From Shimia sp. (lineage in GTDB: Bacteria > Pseudomonadota > Alphaproteobacteria > Rhodobacterales > Rhodobacteraceae), in the NCBI GenBank assembly GCA_024224295.1, contig JAAENN010000118.1:81532-145531 (forward strand): DNA of 64,000 bases, written 5' to 3'. Made by a program: the position numbers and the translations under genes. The notes under the pieces are model-generated. The model ran no database searches and was not told where the DNA came from. It saw nothing but the letters and a program-made list of their open reading frames with translations. Position 1 is the stretch's first letter, and the number at the start of each line of letters is the position of its first letter. Positions 8,499 to 17,040 of this stretch are shown one piece after another.

Positions 8499-9116
8499 AT
8501 GGCTGTGATCCGACAGGCAACCAAGGCTGATCAAGATCGGTTGTATCAGGTGGTCGTTGAAACTGGCAAAGCCGGGGACGATGCAACGCCGCTATATCAA
8601 GATCCCAAAATGCTTGGACATATCTACACGGCGCCTTACGTGGTTTTGGCGCCGGAGTTGGTGTTTGTGGCTGAGGTAAATGGGCGGGTTGCAGGCTATG
8701 TCTGTGGGGTCGTAGACAGCCGCGCTTTTGAGGCGATGCTTGAGGACAAGTGGTGGCCGGATCTGCGGACACAGTACCCGGCGCCGGACGGCGTACGCCG
8801 AAAAGACTGGTCCGAGGATGAGCGTCGTGCGGATTGGATTCACAGGCCCATACCAACGCCGGACTATGTGGTGGCCGCATATCCGGCGCATATGCATATG
8901 AACCTGATGCCGGATGCGCGGGGAAGTGGTCTGGGTCGTTTGCTGTTTGACACCTGGCTGATCGCAGCGCAGGCGCGGGGTGTTGGACCAGTGCATATTG
9001 GCGCAAATCCAAAGAACGAGGGCGGGATCGCGTTTTGGCGTGCGATGGGTTTTTCTCGGTTGCCTCAGAGGGATGGAAAGTACGCACAAAATACCTGTTG
9101 GATGGGGCGCGCCTAA
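8499..9116 (+). CDS. GNAT-family N-acetyltransferase
   Basis: 205 residues with a GNAT fold. The acetyl-CoA pyrophosphate loop is seen as ARGSGLGRLL near residue 146, preceded by the beta-4 strand AHMHMNLMPD and followed by NEGGIAFWRAMGF, the usual C-terminal motif. The N-terminal half with APYVVLAPELVFVAE resembles the acetyltransferase-like domain found with O-GlcNAcase proteins. The substrate is not predictable. Start ATG 8499 follows a strong AGGAGG six bases upstream. Confidence 0.75.
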   Translation: MAVIRQATKADQDRLYQVVVETGKAGDDATPLYQDPKMLGHIYTAPYVVLAPELVFVAEVNGRVAGYVCGVVDSRAFEAMLEDKWWPDLRTQYPAPDGVRRKDWSEDERRADWIHRPIPTPDYVVAAYPAHMHMNLMPDARGSGLGRLLFDTWLIAAQARGVGPVHIGANPKNEGGIAFWRAMGFSRLPQRDGKYAQNTCWMGRA

Positions 9117-9243
9117 CACGGACGCAAAAAGGTGGGTGGCGCTCAGTGACATGTATCCAATATGCAAGGCCCAATGTTTATTGCGTTTTTCTACGAGACC
9201 CTTGTTTGCGCAGGCCTGTCGCCCTAGTGTGCTAGGCGCAAAG

Positions 9244-9257
9244 TGAACAACGGTTCA
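9244..9257 (+). promoter_or_regulatory. Palindrome at the start of the TetR gene
   Basis: TGAAC-AACG-GTTCA: perfect 5-bp arms around four bases, ending two bases before the GTG start at 9260. A site there could let the TetR protein block its own expression. Only one copy is seen. Confidence 0.35.
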
Positions 9258-9259
9258 TC

Positions 9260-9856
9260 GTGCCAAAAAAAAAGCAAGCCAACGGGACACAAGGCCACAT
9301 GCGCGAGAAGATATTGGACGCCACCGCAGCGATGCTGGTGGCACACGGCACGCAAGCGTCGATGAGTAAGATTGCCAAGCAAGCCGGCGTCGCGACGGGC
9401 TCGCTTTATAATCATTTTGAAAACAAAGATGTGCTGATCCGCGCGGTTTATGAAGCACTTGGCAAGATTGTGGAAAAGGCGCTTGTGGCGGGGGATGATC
9501 CAAGCCTGCCTGCACCGGATCGATTGAAGGCGTATATCGACAGGCAGATTGATTTTGTTTGGTACAACGAAGATCACGCTGACCTGCATGAGTACTTATC
9601 CAACGTGCCGCTTTTGCCGCGCGATGAGGTGCTGGACAGCTTTAATCGAACCTCTGATTTCATAGCTGACCTTCTGCGCCAGTTGCAAAGCGAAGGTTGG
9701 GTGATCGCGGGCGATGTCGGCGTGATCGGTGGATACATAGGTGGCGGCGTGCGCAACACGCTTAAGTGGCAACGCTCATTGGGTGTGACGTTGACTGATG
9801 AAATGCGCGATCTGGTGCATCGGCTGTGTTTGCATGGTGTGCGACCGAAGGCCTAA
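9260..9856 (+). CDS. TetR-family transcriptional regulator
   Basis: 198 residues. N-terminal helix-turn-helix with MSKIAKQAGVATGSLYNHFENKD, the classic TetR recognition helix, and a ligand domain with no diagnostic motif. GTG at 9260 is used as the start; the ATG at 9299 would cut off 13 basic residues and still leave the DNA-binding domain whole. It is convergent with tamB with only six bases between. No obvious target gene is adjacent, so it may regulate itself (see the palindrome just before it) and genes elsewhere. Confidence 0.8.
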   Translation: MPKKKQANGTQGHMREKILDATAAMLVAHGTQASMSKIAKQAGVATGSLYNHFENKDVLIRAVYEALGKIVEKALVAGDDPSLPAPDRLKAYIDRQIDFVWYNEDHADLHEYLSNVPLLPRDEVLDSFNRTSDFIADLLRQLQSEGWVIAGDVGVIGGYIGGGVRNTLKWQRSLGVTLTDEMRDLVHRLCLHGVRPKA

Positions 9857-9862
9857 CGCAGC

Positions 9863-12800
9863 TTAGTAGTCCCGCTGGAAGAAGATGCCGATGCCGGTGT
9901 CATCATCCGAGCCAACTTTGCCCTTCACGGTTAGATTGTCAGTCACATCTAGGTTGAGGCTGATCGAGCTTTTGCCTTTGCTGTCTACGCCCACCTCCGT
10001 GTAGACACTTTCGTTGATGTATTTCCCGGCGCGCAGTCCGGGTGTTCCGGATTCATCGAAGGTCAGACCGAGATCGTCCAGACCCGAGTTTTCGCCCAAA
10101 CGCGGGCCTTGGGGGCCTGCACCGGAGAGTTGTGCAAGAGCTGCGGCCAGTTGTGCCGCCTGTAGTGCGGAAATGCTGGAGAGATCTCGGCCAAACAGGA
10201 GTTGAGAGAGCACCTCGTCTTCGGGCAGGTCCGGGTCGCTTTCCAACGTTATTTTGGGGTCGTCCAGGCGACCATCCAAAATCACAAAGATGGTGGCGTC
10301 GGGTTGTTCGGAGGTCGCGACAACGCGCATGGTCGGCACCAAATCGCCGAGCATGGAGATGCGGCCTTCGTCGAGTTCGAAGTTTTTAGACAGGAAGGAC
10401 AGGCGGCCGCGGATCAGGTCTATTTCGCCATTGGGGCGGATGTCATTCGTGGTGCCTCCAATTTGCATGCCGCCGTCGAAGTCTGCGTTGAGGCCGAGGC
10501 CACGAACGGCGATGCGCTCACCGGTTTGGATATTGATGTCGAGACCAAAGGGCGGAGCAGAGGACCCGCTTTTTTCTTTGGCGATGAGGCCCGCGCGGTC
10601 GCGAGTCAGGCGTGATTTGGACGGTTCGTTGATGTGGCCGATGTCGGGGATGGGGCCTGCTCCTGCGAGCCCGACAGGTGTGACGTGAATGTCGGTTTTG
10701 CCCAGCACGATATCACCGGCGATATTGCCACCGCCGGTGAGCGGGCCGGAAAGCGTGATGGTGCCATCCACTTCTGTTTTCAGAAGTTGGCCCTGTTGGA
10801 TGATGATATCGGTCAGCGTGACCGGCAGGTTAGCGGAGAAAGGCGGCGCGAGGGCCACGTTGCCATTTACGCCGATCTGACCTCCGCCGGAGAACTGCGT
10901 GGTGATGTTGAGAGCCGCAGCCTGACCATTGAGGCCGACGGTGCCACGAATATCTTCAAAGGCCACACGTAGATCGGGCAGCACAAAGCGGGCGCCACCA
11001 AGAGTGACTGTGCCGGTGACAGATTCCGGTCCGAGCGCTCCCTTGAGGCGCAGATCATAGTTGGCGATGCCTTGAATGGAGTTGGGCTGCAGGAAGACAT
11101 TGGCGGCGGCGAGCGGGACGGTGCCGGAGACTTCAAAGTCACTGGCGCTGCCTGCCGGATCGATTAGCCCTTGGCCTGCTCCTTTGGTGTCAAACGGACC
11201 GGTGCCGGTGAAATCAACCTGCCAGCCGTTGGAGGCCTGTTCGGCTGAGGCCTGGATGCGGGCCTTACCGGGTAGCTCGGGCACAAAGACCTGCACCTGA
11301 CCAATTTCGACGTCCACGTCGGCTGCGCCCTTTCCGGATTGTGGCAGGGTTGCGCGGATGGTGGCGGTTGTTTCTGCAGGGGCGGTTGCGGAGAGGTCAA
11401 AGGCCCAATCGGCACCGGTTTGCACGGCGCGACCTTTAGCGGTGGCGGGGCCGTTCACACCCTCGAGCAGCAGGGCTACCTCGTTTAGCGCGGCTTCAAA
11501 GGTGAGGTCGCTGTTCTGGCTGGCAAGGGTTCCAGACCCAGAGGCGGCGATCTGGGCGGTTTTCACGTCTGCTTCGCGCATGGTGATGCCGGTCTCGTCA
11601 CGCTTTGCCGAGATTTTCAGAGTGCTTTCTCCTTCCAGTAAAGCGTCTGCGCGTTCGTCCGAAATGGAGAGGTCTTGACCCGTGGCGCTGAGCGTCAGAT
11701 CGAACCCTTGGGTGATAGGCAAAACTGCTCCATCGAGAGCTGCAGACAGGCTGCCACCGAGGTCGCGTTTTGCAAAAGCGGAGAACAGAGAGATGTCCTG
11801 AACCTCAAGCGTGGCGTCGGTGTCGACAGTCAGATCTTGGCCACTGCCAGTCACATGCACGTTGCCACGCGAGCCAAGGCTATTGGTGCGCAGGCGGTAG
11901 TTCGATAGCTTTACTCCGGAACCTTTTTCCCAAACCACATCGCCCTGAAATCCACCGTTAGACCCCACCACAGCGGCTAGATCCGGGTCAGATAGCTCTA
12001 AGCCGCGCATGCCGACTTGCAGTTGTGCCTCGACGCGCGGTGTAGGTTGTTCTTCAAGGGTGCCTTCGCCAAACAGAGCCATACGGTCTAGCGTGAGTGT
12101 GTCGGTTTTGACCTCGTTCACGGTGCCGCTGAGTGTCCATCGGTCGCCCTCGTCATGGTTGAACTTCGCGGCAAGTTCAGCGCTCTGCACGTAGTTTTTT
12201 GGGCCTTTAAGCGGTAGCAGCACAGGTTTTCCAGTCTCGTCACGCAATTGGATGTCGAGATCAAAGCTGTCGGGCAGGCCTTTTGTGTCAATTGCCATTT
12301 CTCCGTTCAAGTTCAGAGAGCGCGAGCTGAGCAGGAGCTGTTGCAGCGTGATACGGCCATCACCAAAGCGGCGCAGCAGTGTGCTGAAGCCGATGTTTTC
12401 GCCCAAAAAGTCTTTGTAGTCCGGCGCAAATAGCGGTGCCATGTTGCCGCCCAAATCGGCGCGCACCACTTGTGTAGCGGTATCTTCCGACGTGGTACCG
12501 GGCTCGGTTGCCAATTCAACAGAGCCAGCAAGCCGTTGTTCACCGTCGCTGGTCAACAAAATGTCGGCGATGAAGTCATCCAGCGGGCCTTCGCCCAGCA
12601 CGGTGAGAGCCATGGGTGGCTCCCCTGGGATTTTCGTTTTGGTTACCAACAGCCCGCCGGCGTCTTCGTGCACCTGTAAGTCCACGCGCAGTTGGCGTGT
12701 TTCGTTGGAAAACGCCCCGTCCAGAGCAAAGCGCGCGGCGGGACCATCAAGGCGGGCGGCGGACAAAAGCGCCTCGCCATTGCCGCCTTCGAGGATCAGG

Positions 12801-13291
12801 CGGGCAGTCAGAGAGAGGTTGAGCTCCTCACCCAGAAAACTCTCACCCAAGGTGATGCGATCGGCTTGGAGCGACTGAATGTTGATGCTGACAGGCAGTT
12901 CGGGCAGTGAAAACGGCGTGGCTTCGGCTGTGGGTGGTGCGCTGGGATTGGGAGCCGGCGTGCGAGCGAGGATGATTTCGTCAGCGCTCAGTTCGTTGAT
13001 GTTGATATTGCCGCGCAGCACGGCGAGACGGTTCCAGTTCAGTGTCATGCCGCGCATGGTCAGCCAAGTGCCGTCCGCATCTGCCATGCGGATTTCTTCG
13101 ACCGTCGCGTTGGAACTGATCGCGCCTTTGAGACCGATGACCTCAACGGTGCGGCCTTCTCCGGACAAGGCATCTTCCAGAAAGTTGGTCAGCATGCCTT
13201 TGTCTTCGTCACTGGCCTCCGGTTGATCCGCGTCTTGTGCGGAGAGCGTCAGGGGCCAAATCAGGCAGAGGAGAAGCGCAAGATATCGCAT
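9863..13291 (-). CDS. tamB: Translocation and assembly module inner-membrane-anchored protein TamB
   Basis: 1142 residues, an AsmA-like bridge protein that spans the periplasm and works with TamA in outer-membrane assembly or lipid transport. The N-terminus has one hydrophobic stretch (residues 1-18) that reads as a signal or anchor. The body is a long beta-repeat region rich in G, D, T and L strands. The C-terminal 300 residues match the TamB/DUF490 domain, with GEIDLIRGRLSFLSKNFELD and the end DDPKITLESDPDLPEDEVLS. Its start shares one base with the tamA stop (TGATG), so the pair is translationally coupled. Shorter than E. coli TamB (about 1260), within the range for alphaproteobacteria. 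Confidence 0.9.
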   Translation of the reverse strand: MRYLALLLCLIWPLTLSAQDADQPEASDEDKGMLTNFLEDALSGEGRTVEVIGLKGAISSNATVEEIRMADADGTWLTMRGMTLNWNRLAVLRGNININELSADEIILARTPAPNPSAPPTAEATPFSLPELPVSINIQSLQADRITLGESFLGEELNLSLTARLILEGGNGEALLSAARLDGPAARFALDGAFSNETRQLRVDLQVHEDAGGLLVTKTKIPGEPPMALTVLGEGPLDDFIADILLTSDGEQRLAGSVELATEPGTTSEDTATQVVRADLGGNMAPLFAPDYKDFLGENIGFSTLLRRFGDGRITLQQLLLSSRSLNLNGEMAIDTKGLPDSFDLDIQLRDETGKPVLLPLKGPKNYVQSAELAAKFNHDEGDRWTLSGTVNEVKTDTLTLDRMALFGEGTLEEQPTPRVEAQLQVGMRGLELSDPDLAAVVGSNGGFQGDVVWEKGSGVKLSNYRLRTNSLGSRGNVHVTGSGQDLTVDTDATLEVQDISLFSAFAKRDLGGSLSAALDGAVLPITQGFDLTLSATGQDLSISDERADALLEGESTLKISAKRDETGITMREADVKTAQIAASGSGTLASQNSDLTFEAALNEVALLLEGVNGPATAKGRAVQTGADWAFDLSATAPAETTATIRATLPQSGKGAADVDVEIGQVQVFVPELPGKARIQASAEQASNGWQVDFTGTGPFDTKGAGQGLIDPAGSASDFEVSGTVPLAAANVFLQPNSIQGIANYDLRLKGALGPESVTGTVTLGGARFVLPDLRVAFEDIRGTVGLNGQAAALNITTQFSGGGQIGVNGNVALAPPFSANLPVTLTDIIIQQGQLLKTEVDGTITLSGPLTGGGNIAGDIVLGKTDIHVTPVGLAGAGPIPDIGHINEPSKSRLTRDRAGLIAKEKSGSSAPPFGLDINIQTGERIAVRGLGLNADFDGGMQIGGTTNDIRPNGEIDLIRGRLSFLSKNFELDEGRISMLGDLVPTMRVVATSEQPDATIFVILDGRLDDPKITLESDPDLPEDEVLSQLLFGRDLSSISALQAAQLAAALAQLSGAGPQGPRLGENSGLDDLGLTFDESGTPGLRAGKYINESVYTEVGVDSKGKSSISLNLDVTDNLTVKGKVGSDDDTGIGIFFQRDY

Positions 13292-15114
13292 CAGTAAGCG
13301 TGTCCAATCCCGATATAGAGTTGCAGACCGTCGCCGGTGTCACCTTCTACGGGGGCAGCCAGATCAAGCCGAAGCGGGCCGAAGCCAGTGTTGTAGCGTA
13401 CACCAAAGCCGGCACCGGAATGCCAATTGCCGTCGCCGCTGAAATCTGATTTTTCGCCGACAAAACCTGCGTCATAGAAGGCTACAGCGGAGAAATGGAC
13501 GTTGATTTTCACGCGCATTTCGCCGGAAATGCCCACGAAAGAAAGGCCGCCGCTGTCGATGCCGTTCACGGTTACAAAGTTGGACTGATAGGGCTGACCA
13601 CGGACAGTGCCGCCGCCGCCGGAGTAGAACAGGAGGTCTGGAGGGGTGTTGCGGATGGATGGACCCAGGATTGTACCAAACTGCAGACGGCCGGCGGCGA
13701 TGACACCGTTGTCGGCTCCAAAACCGCGATAGCCACGTACGTCGCCTTTGAGGTAGAGCGCGCTGTCTGCCTCCCCGAAACCATAATAAGGGAAGGCGTT
13801 GCCTTCGATGTAGTAGCCACGTGTCGGATTGGCGATATTGTCACGACGGTCCATTTTTGTGGTCACCGGCACCCCAATCAGATGCAGTTTCCGTTCGCCG
13901 TAGTTGTCGTCCACGTCGGAGAAGTAGAGCCCCAGACCAGCGGTGGTTTCAAACCGTTCCGAGTGGATGGTTTTCACGCCAATGCCTAAGGATAAGCTGC
14001 GTAGCCAGTAGAGGTCCTCGTCTTCTTGCTTGAGTTCAGCGCCCAGCGTCAGGGCGGTATTGGACCCAAAAGTGGCCGGGCGGGTGTACAGCGTTCCGAG
14101 GCGATAGTTCACGCCACTGGTCTGTGCGCCGAGGTTCTCAATGGCAAAATCAAAGCGTAGGTTTTCCGCGCCCCCGCGCCAATTGCGGTGCAGCCAGTAG
14201 GCCGAGAGGCTGAGGCCGTCGCGGCTTTCGAGCTCCGCACCAAATCCAAAGCGGCGTGGCGGGTTGTCGACCAGGGCAAGCTCCATATCGAGTGTGCCGT
14301 CCGGGTTCGGCTCCTCTGCTTCGCGTAGATCGATGGTGCGGAAGGTTTCCGTGCGACGAAGGCGGGACGTGACTTGGGCTACGGATTGCGGGCTGAAAGT
14401 ATCGCCTTCCGGCAGATCGGCAATTTCTCGGACACGCTCTGGGCGGACGCTGGACTGGTCCTTATAGACCAGTTTGCCAAATTTCAGTTTGGGGCCGGGA
14501 TCCATGGTTAGGTCCACGTCGAGAGTGGCCCTGCGATGATCGGCGGTGATGTTCTGGTCGCTGACCTTAGCTTTGGCGTGGCCTTCGTCGCGCCAGCCAT
14601 CCACACCGGCACGGGCGGCCTTTTCGATCTCTGGCAGGCTGGCTGGTTGGGTGGGCGCAAAGCCTTCAGGCAGTTCGGTGGTTGGAACAATGGGGGCAAT
14701 TTCGGTTTTGCCAAATCTGAAATTAGGACCAGGATCAATCTGATAGACCACCTGTCCAACTGAGGATTTGGTGGCAAAGGGCGAGATATTGTGCGCCTCT
14801 TGCCCGTCCACGCGGATTGAGACATTGGGACTGAAGTGCCCCATTGAATAAAGTGTGCTGACCAAGCGGCGGTAGTCGGATTGCGCGGCGGCGATGATGT
14901 CTTGCGGATCGGTGCTGCCTTCCTCCTTGGCGGTGGAGGTTAGCGTTGCCGCGAGCAAGCGTTCTTGCAGCGCTTCGTCGCCGTTTGTGGTGGTCAATTG
15001 AATGTCAAACGCCTGTGCGGGCAGGGCCAGCCCGGCGCACAGTGTTGTGGCCAACAGCATGGCTTTGCCCAAAAAAAGGACTCGTCGTGTGCCTGTCTGC
15101 AAAGCATCCCCCAT
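13291..15114 (-). CDS. tamA: Outer-membrane Omp85-family protein TamA
   Basis: 607 residues from the ATG at 15114: a signal peptide (RRVLFLGKAMLLATTLCAG, cleavage likely after ALPAQA), three POTRA-like repeats to about residue 270, and a 16-strand Omp85 barrel ending in GLQLYIGIGHAY with the aromatic C-terminus of outer-membrane proteins. The barrel carries GPLRLDLAAP and an RGQPY segment like the VRGY motif of the inward loop. A TTG at 15147 would add 11 residues but lies inside a hairpin, so I prefer 15114. First gene of the tamAB operon. Confidence 0.9.
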   Translation of the reverse strand: MGDALQTGTRRVLFLGKAMLLATTLCAGLALPAQAFDIQLTTTNGDEALQERLLAATLTSTAKEEGSTDPQDIIAAAQSDYRRLVSTLYSMGHFSPNVSIRVDGQEAHNISPFATKSSVGQVVYQIDPGPNFRFGKTEIAPIVPTTELPEGFAPTQPASLPEIEKAARAGVDGWRDEGHAKAKVSDQNITADHRRATLDVDLTMDPGPKLKFGKLVYKDQSSVRPERVREIADLPEGDTFSPQSVAQVTSRLRRTETFRTIDLREAEEPNPDGTLDMELALVDNPPRRFGFGAELESRDGLSLSAYWLHRNWRGGAENLRFDFAIENLGAQTSGVNYRLGTLYTRPATFGSNTALTLGAELKQEDEDLYWLRSLSLGIGVKTIHSERFETTAGLGLYFSDVDDNYGERKLHLIGVPVTTKMDRRDNIANPTRGYYIEGNAFPYYGFGEADSALYLKGDVRGYRGFGADNGVIAAGRLQFGTILGPSIRNTPPDLLFYSGGGGTVRGQPYQSNFVTVNGIDSGGLSFVGISGEMRVKINVHFSAVAFYDAGFVGEKSDFSGDGNWHSGAGFGVRYNTGFGPLRLDLAAPVEGDTGDGLQLYIGIGHAY

Positions 15115-15141
15115 GCGCGCCAAAAACTCTTCAAAATGCTT

Positions 15142-15164
15142 GGGCAACAGGCAGAATGTTGCCC
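15142..15164 (-). promoter_or_regulatory. Hairpin in the tamA leader
   Basis: GGGCAAC (15142-15148) and GTTGCCC (15158-15164) form a perfect 7-bp stem with a 9-nt loop, about 30 bases before the ATG of tamA. There is no T-run after it. It may shape the 5' end of the tamAB message. Confidence 0.3.
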
Positions 15165-15299
15165 CTCACTGGCAGATTAGACCAAGCGTGACTCTGTGGC
15201 CATACAGCAATCACATACTTCGCAGTGGATCAGTAAAGCGGCGCTAGGCAAACCGGGGATCTCGGCGTATGACTGAAGCATATTGTTTTGAGAATTCCG

Positions 15300-15995
15300 A
15301 TGCATAGGCTGCAACAGTCCCTTCCTGTCGTCTTTGTACGAAGCTTGCTGTTTTTCGTGCTGGCCGGTGTCGCGCTGGTGCCGTTTTTGGTTGTATGGCC
15401 GTTTAAACGTGAGGCGCTTCACTCGGTGCGCATGCTTGCGGATCAGTATTTGTCGGTTCTTCGTTTTCTGCTGCGCGTCGTTTGTGGCATCGACTATTGT
15501 CTGCAAGGCCTGGAGCATTTGCCGGACGGGCCGGTTTTGATCGCGTCACAGCATGAAAGCACTTGGGAGACGCTGTTTTTCCACACGCTTTTTGAACATC
15601 CGGTGATGTACGCTAAGAAGTCGATCTTTTCTTATCCTGTGTTTGGATCCGTGGCTCGTGCCTTGGGGCATATTCCGGTTGAGCCTGGCGCAGATGCGAT
15701 GCGGGACGGGTTTCGTGCCGGTGTTATGGCTGTCAAAAACGGGCGGAGATTGGTGATTTTTCCAAGCGGGACAAGACGAAAGCAAAACTCCGAGCCGCAA
15801 GCGGGCGTTGGGGTGCTTTATCAGCTTGCTCAGGTGCCTGTGGTGCCGGTTCGTTTGACCTCCGGAGATGTCTGGCCACGGGGGACATGGCTAAAGTATC
15901 CGGGAATGATTGAGGTGCAGATTGGGCCTCCGATTAAACCTGGTTTGGACCGGCGCGATTTTATGCAAATTTTGAGCGCATATTTGGCAGATTAG
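15300..15995 (+). CDS. 1-acyl-sn-glycerol-3-phosphate acyltransferase-like protein
   Basis: 231 residues of the PlsC/lysophospholipid acyltransferase family, which transfers an acyl chain to lysophosphatidate or a similar acceptor at the inner membrane. A hydrophobic N-terminal segment (about residues 10-35) anchors it. The catalytic block is QHESTWET, an H-X4-E variant of the H-X4-D box that I recall from alphaproteobacterial members; FPSGTRRK is the second motif (FPEGTR). The start at 15300 is chosen over an in-frame TTG at 15288 though neither has a clear ribosome site. Divergent from tamA. Confidence 0.8.
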   Translation: MHRLQQSLPVVFVRSLLFFVLAGVALVPFLVVWPFKREALHSVRMLADQYLSVLRFLLRVVCGIDYCLQGLEHLPDGPVLIASQHESTWETLFFHTLFEHPVMYAKKSIFSYPVFGSVARALGHIPVEPGADAMRDGFRAGVMAVKNGRRLVIFPSGTRRKQNSEPQAGVGVLYQLAQVPVVPVRLTSGDVWPRGTWLKYPGMIEVQIGPPIKPGLDRRDFMQILSAYLAD

Positions 15996-16111
15996 ATGGG
16001 TTTGCCAGTGACGCAAAATCCCTAAAATTTCTCATGTATTCCATATGTTAAGGCGGGAGTAATAGCTGCCGTTTAGGAGTCGTTTCCAGGGTGAGAAAAA
16101 GGGTGACGGCG

Positions 16112-16942
16112 ATGGCTGATAATTCCAACGTCGCTCCGGTGATCATAAAACGTAAGAAGGTCATCGCAGGCGGCGGACACCACGGTGGGGCGTGGAAAAT
16201 TGCATACGCGGATTTTGTGACCGCCATGATGGCATTCTTTTTGCTGATGTGGCTGATCAACGCGACAACTGAACAACAGCGGCTGGGGATTGCAGAGTTT
16301 TTCAGCCCCACGGTGCCTCTGAACAAAGTGTCAGGCGGTGGCAACGCCATGTTTGGCGGGGACAGTGTGCAGGAGCATAATATTCTCTCACATACCGGCG
16401 TTGGGGGCCTGCCGACTGCGTTGAAAGATAACCCGGATCCGGTCGAGTTCGAACAACCCGGCGGCCAAGGGGAAGACGTAGAATTCGAAAAAGTTGAAGA
16501 CATGCTGATTGGTGGCGGTGGCGAGAGCCTGTTGGCCGACAACCTGTTGAAGCATGTGGTGACTCGTCTGACCGACGAAGGTCTGGTGATTGAGATCTTT
16601 GATTCCGAAGACCAGCGTTTGTTCAAGCCCAAAAGCGCAGTGCCGATGCCTATCCTCGTGGATTTGGCCAAGGTACTGGCAGAGGTGTCCAATATGGTAA
16701 CGAACCGTGTGGCGGTGGAAGGCCATGTGCGCACCAGCGTGATCACGGTTCGGGAAAACCCGAGTTGGCAACTGTCTTCGATTCGCGCAAATGAGTTCAG
16801 AAAGCTGATGGAAGCCAATGGTTTGGATACGGAACGGGTGGCGCGGGTAACTGGCCATGCAGATCGCGAACTGGTGTCCAATGTGCCGCGGGACCTGCGA
16901 AACAACCGCATTGAGATCATTCTGCTGAGATCGGATCGCTGA
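16112..16942 (+). CDS. motB: Flagellar stator protein MotB
   Basis: 276 residues. One transmembrane helix near residues 30-50 (YADFVTAMMAFFLLMWLINA) carries the proton-binding Asp D34, preceded by a basic cytoplasmic tail (IKRKK). The C-terminal 130 residues form the OmpA-like peptidoglycan-binding domain (VEGHVRTS, NNRIEIILL). The start could be GTG 16091 or ATG 16112; I use 16112 because family members as I recall them begin MAD. No motA is adjacent in this window, so the stator partner must be encoded elsewhere. It is followed by flgE after a structured leader. Confidence 0.9.
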   Translation: MADNSNVAPVIIKRKKVIAGGGHHGGAWKIAYADFVTAMMAFFLLMWLINATTEQQRLGIAEFFSPTVPLNKVSGGGNAMFGGDSVQEHNILSHTGVGGLPTALKDNPDPVEFEQPGGQGEDVEFEKVEDMLIGGGGESLLADNLLKHVVTRLTDEGLVIEIFDSEDQRLFKPKSAVPMPILVDLAKVLAEVSNMVTNRVAVEGHVRTSVITVRENPSWQLSSIRANEFRKLMEANGLDTERVARVTGHADRELVSNVPRDLRNNRIEIILLRSDR

Positions 16943-16958
16943 AGCCAACAGGAAATAT

Positions 16959-17040
16959 GGTACGCCGTTAGGCCGCTGTTAATTCGGACTGTCGTAACCA
17001 AGCAGTCGACGACCGAATTGATACAGCAGAAAGGCGTACC
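16959..17040 (+). promoter_or_regulatory. Nested inverted repeats forming a long hairpin in the flgE leader
   Basis: Arms in order from outside: GGTACGCC (16959-16966) with GGCGTACC (17033-17040), GCTGT (16975-16979) with ACAGC (17023-17027), AATTCGG (16981-16987) with CCGAATT (17013-17019), and an inner ACTG (16988-16991) with CAGT (17003-17006). The outermost 3' arm ends at the base before the flgE ATG and includes its weak ribosome site. Total about 24 pairs. Confidence 0.6.
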
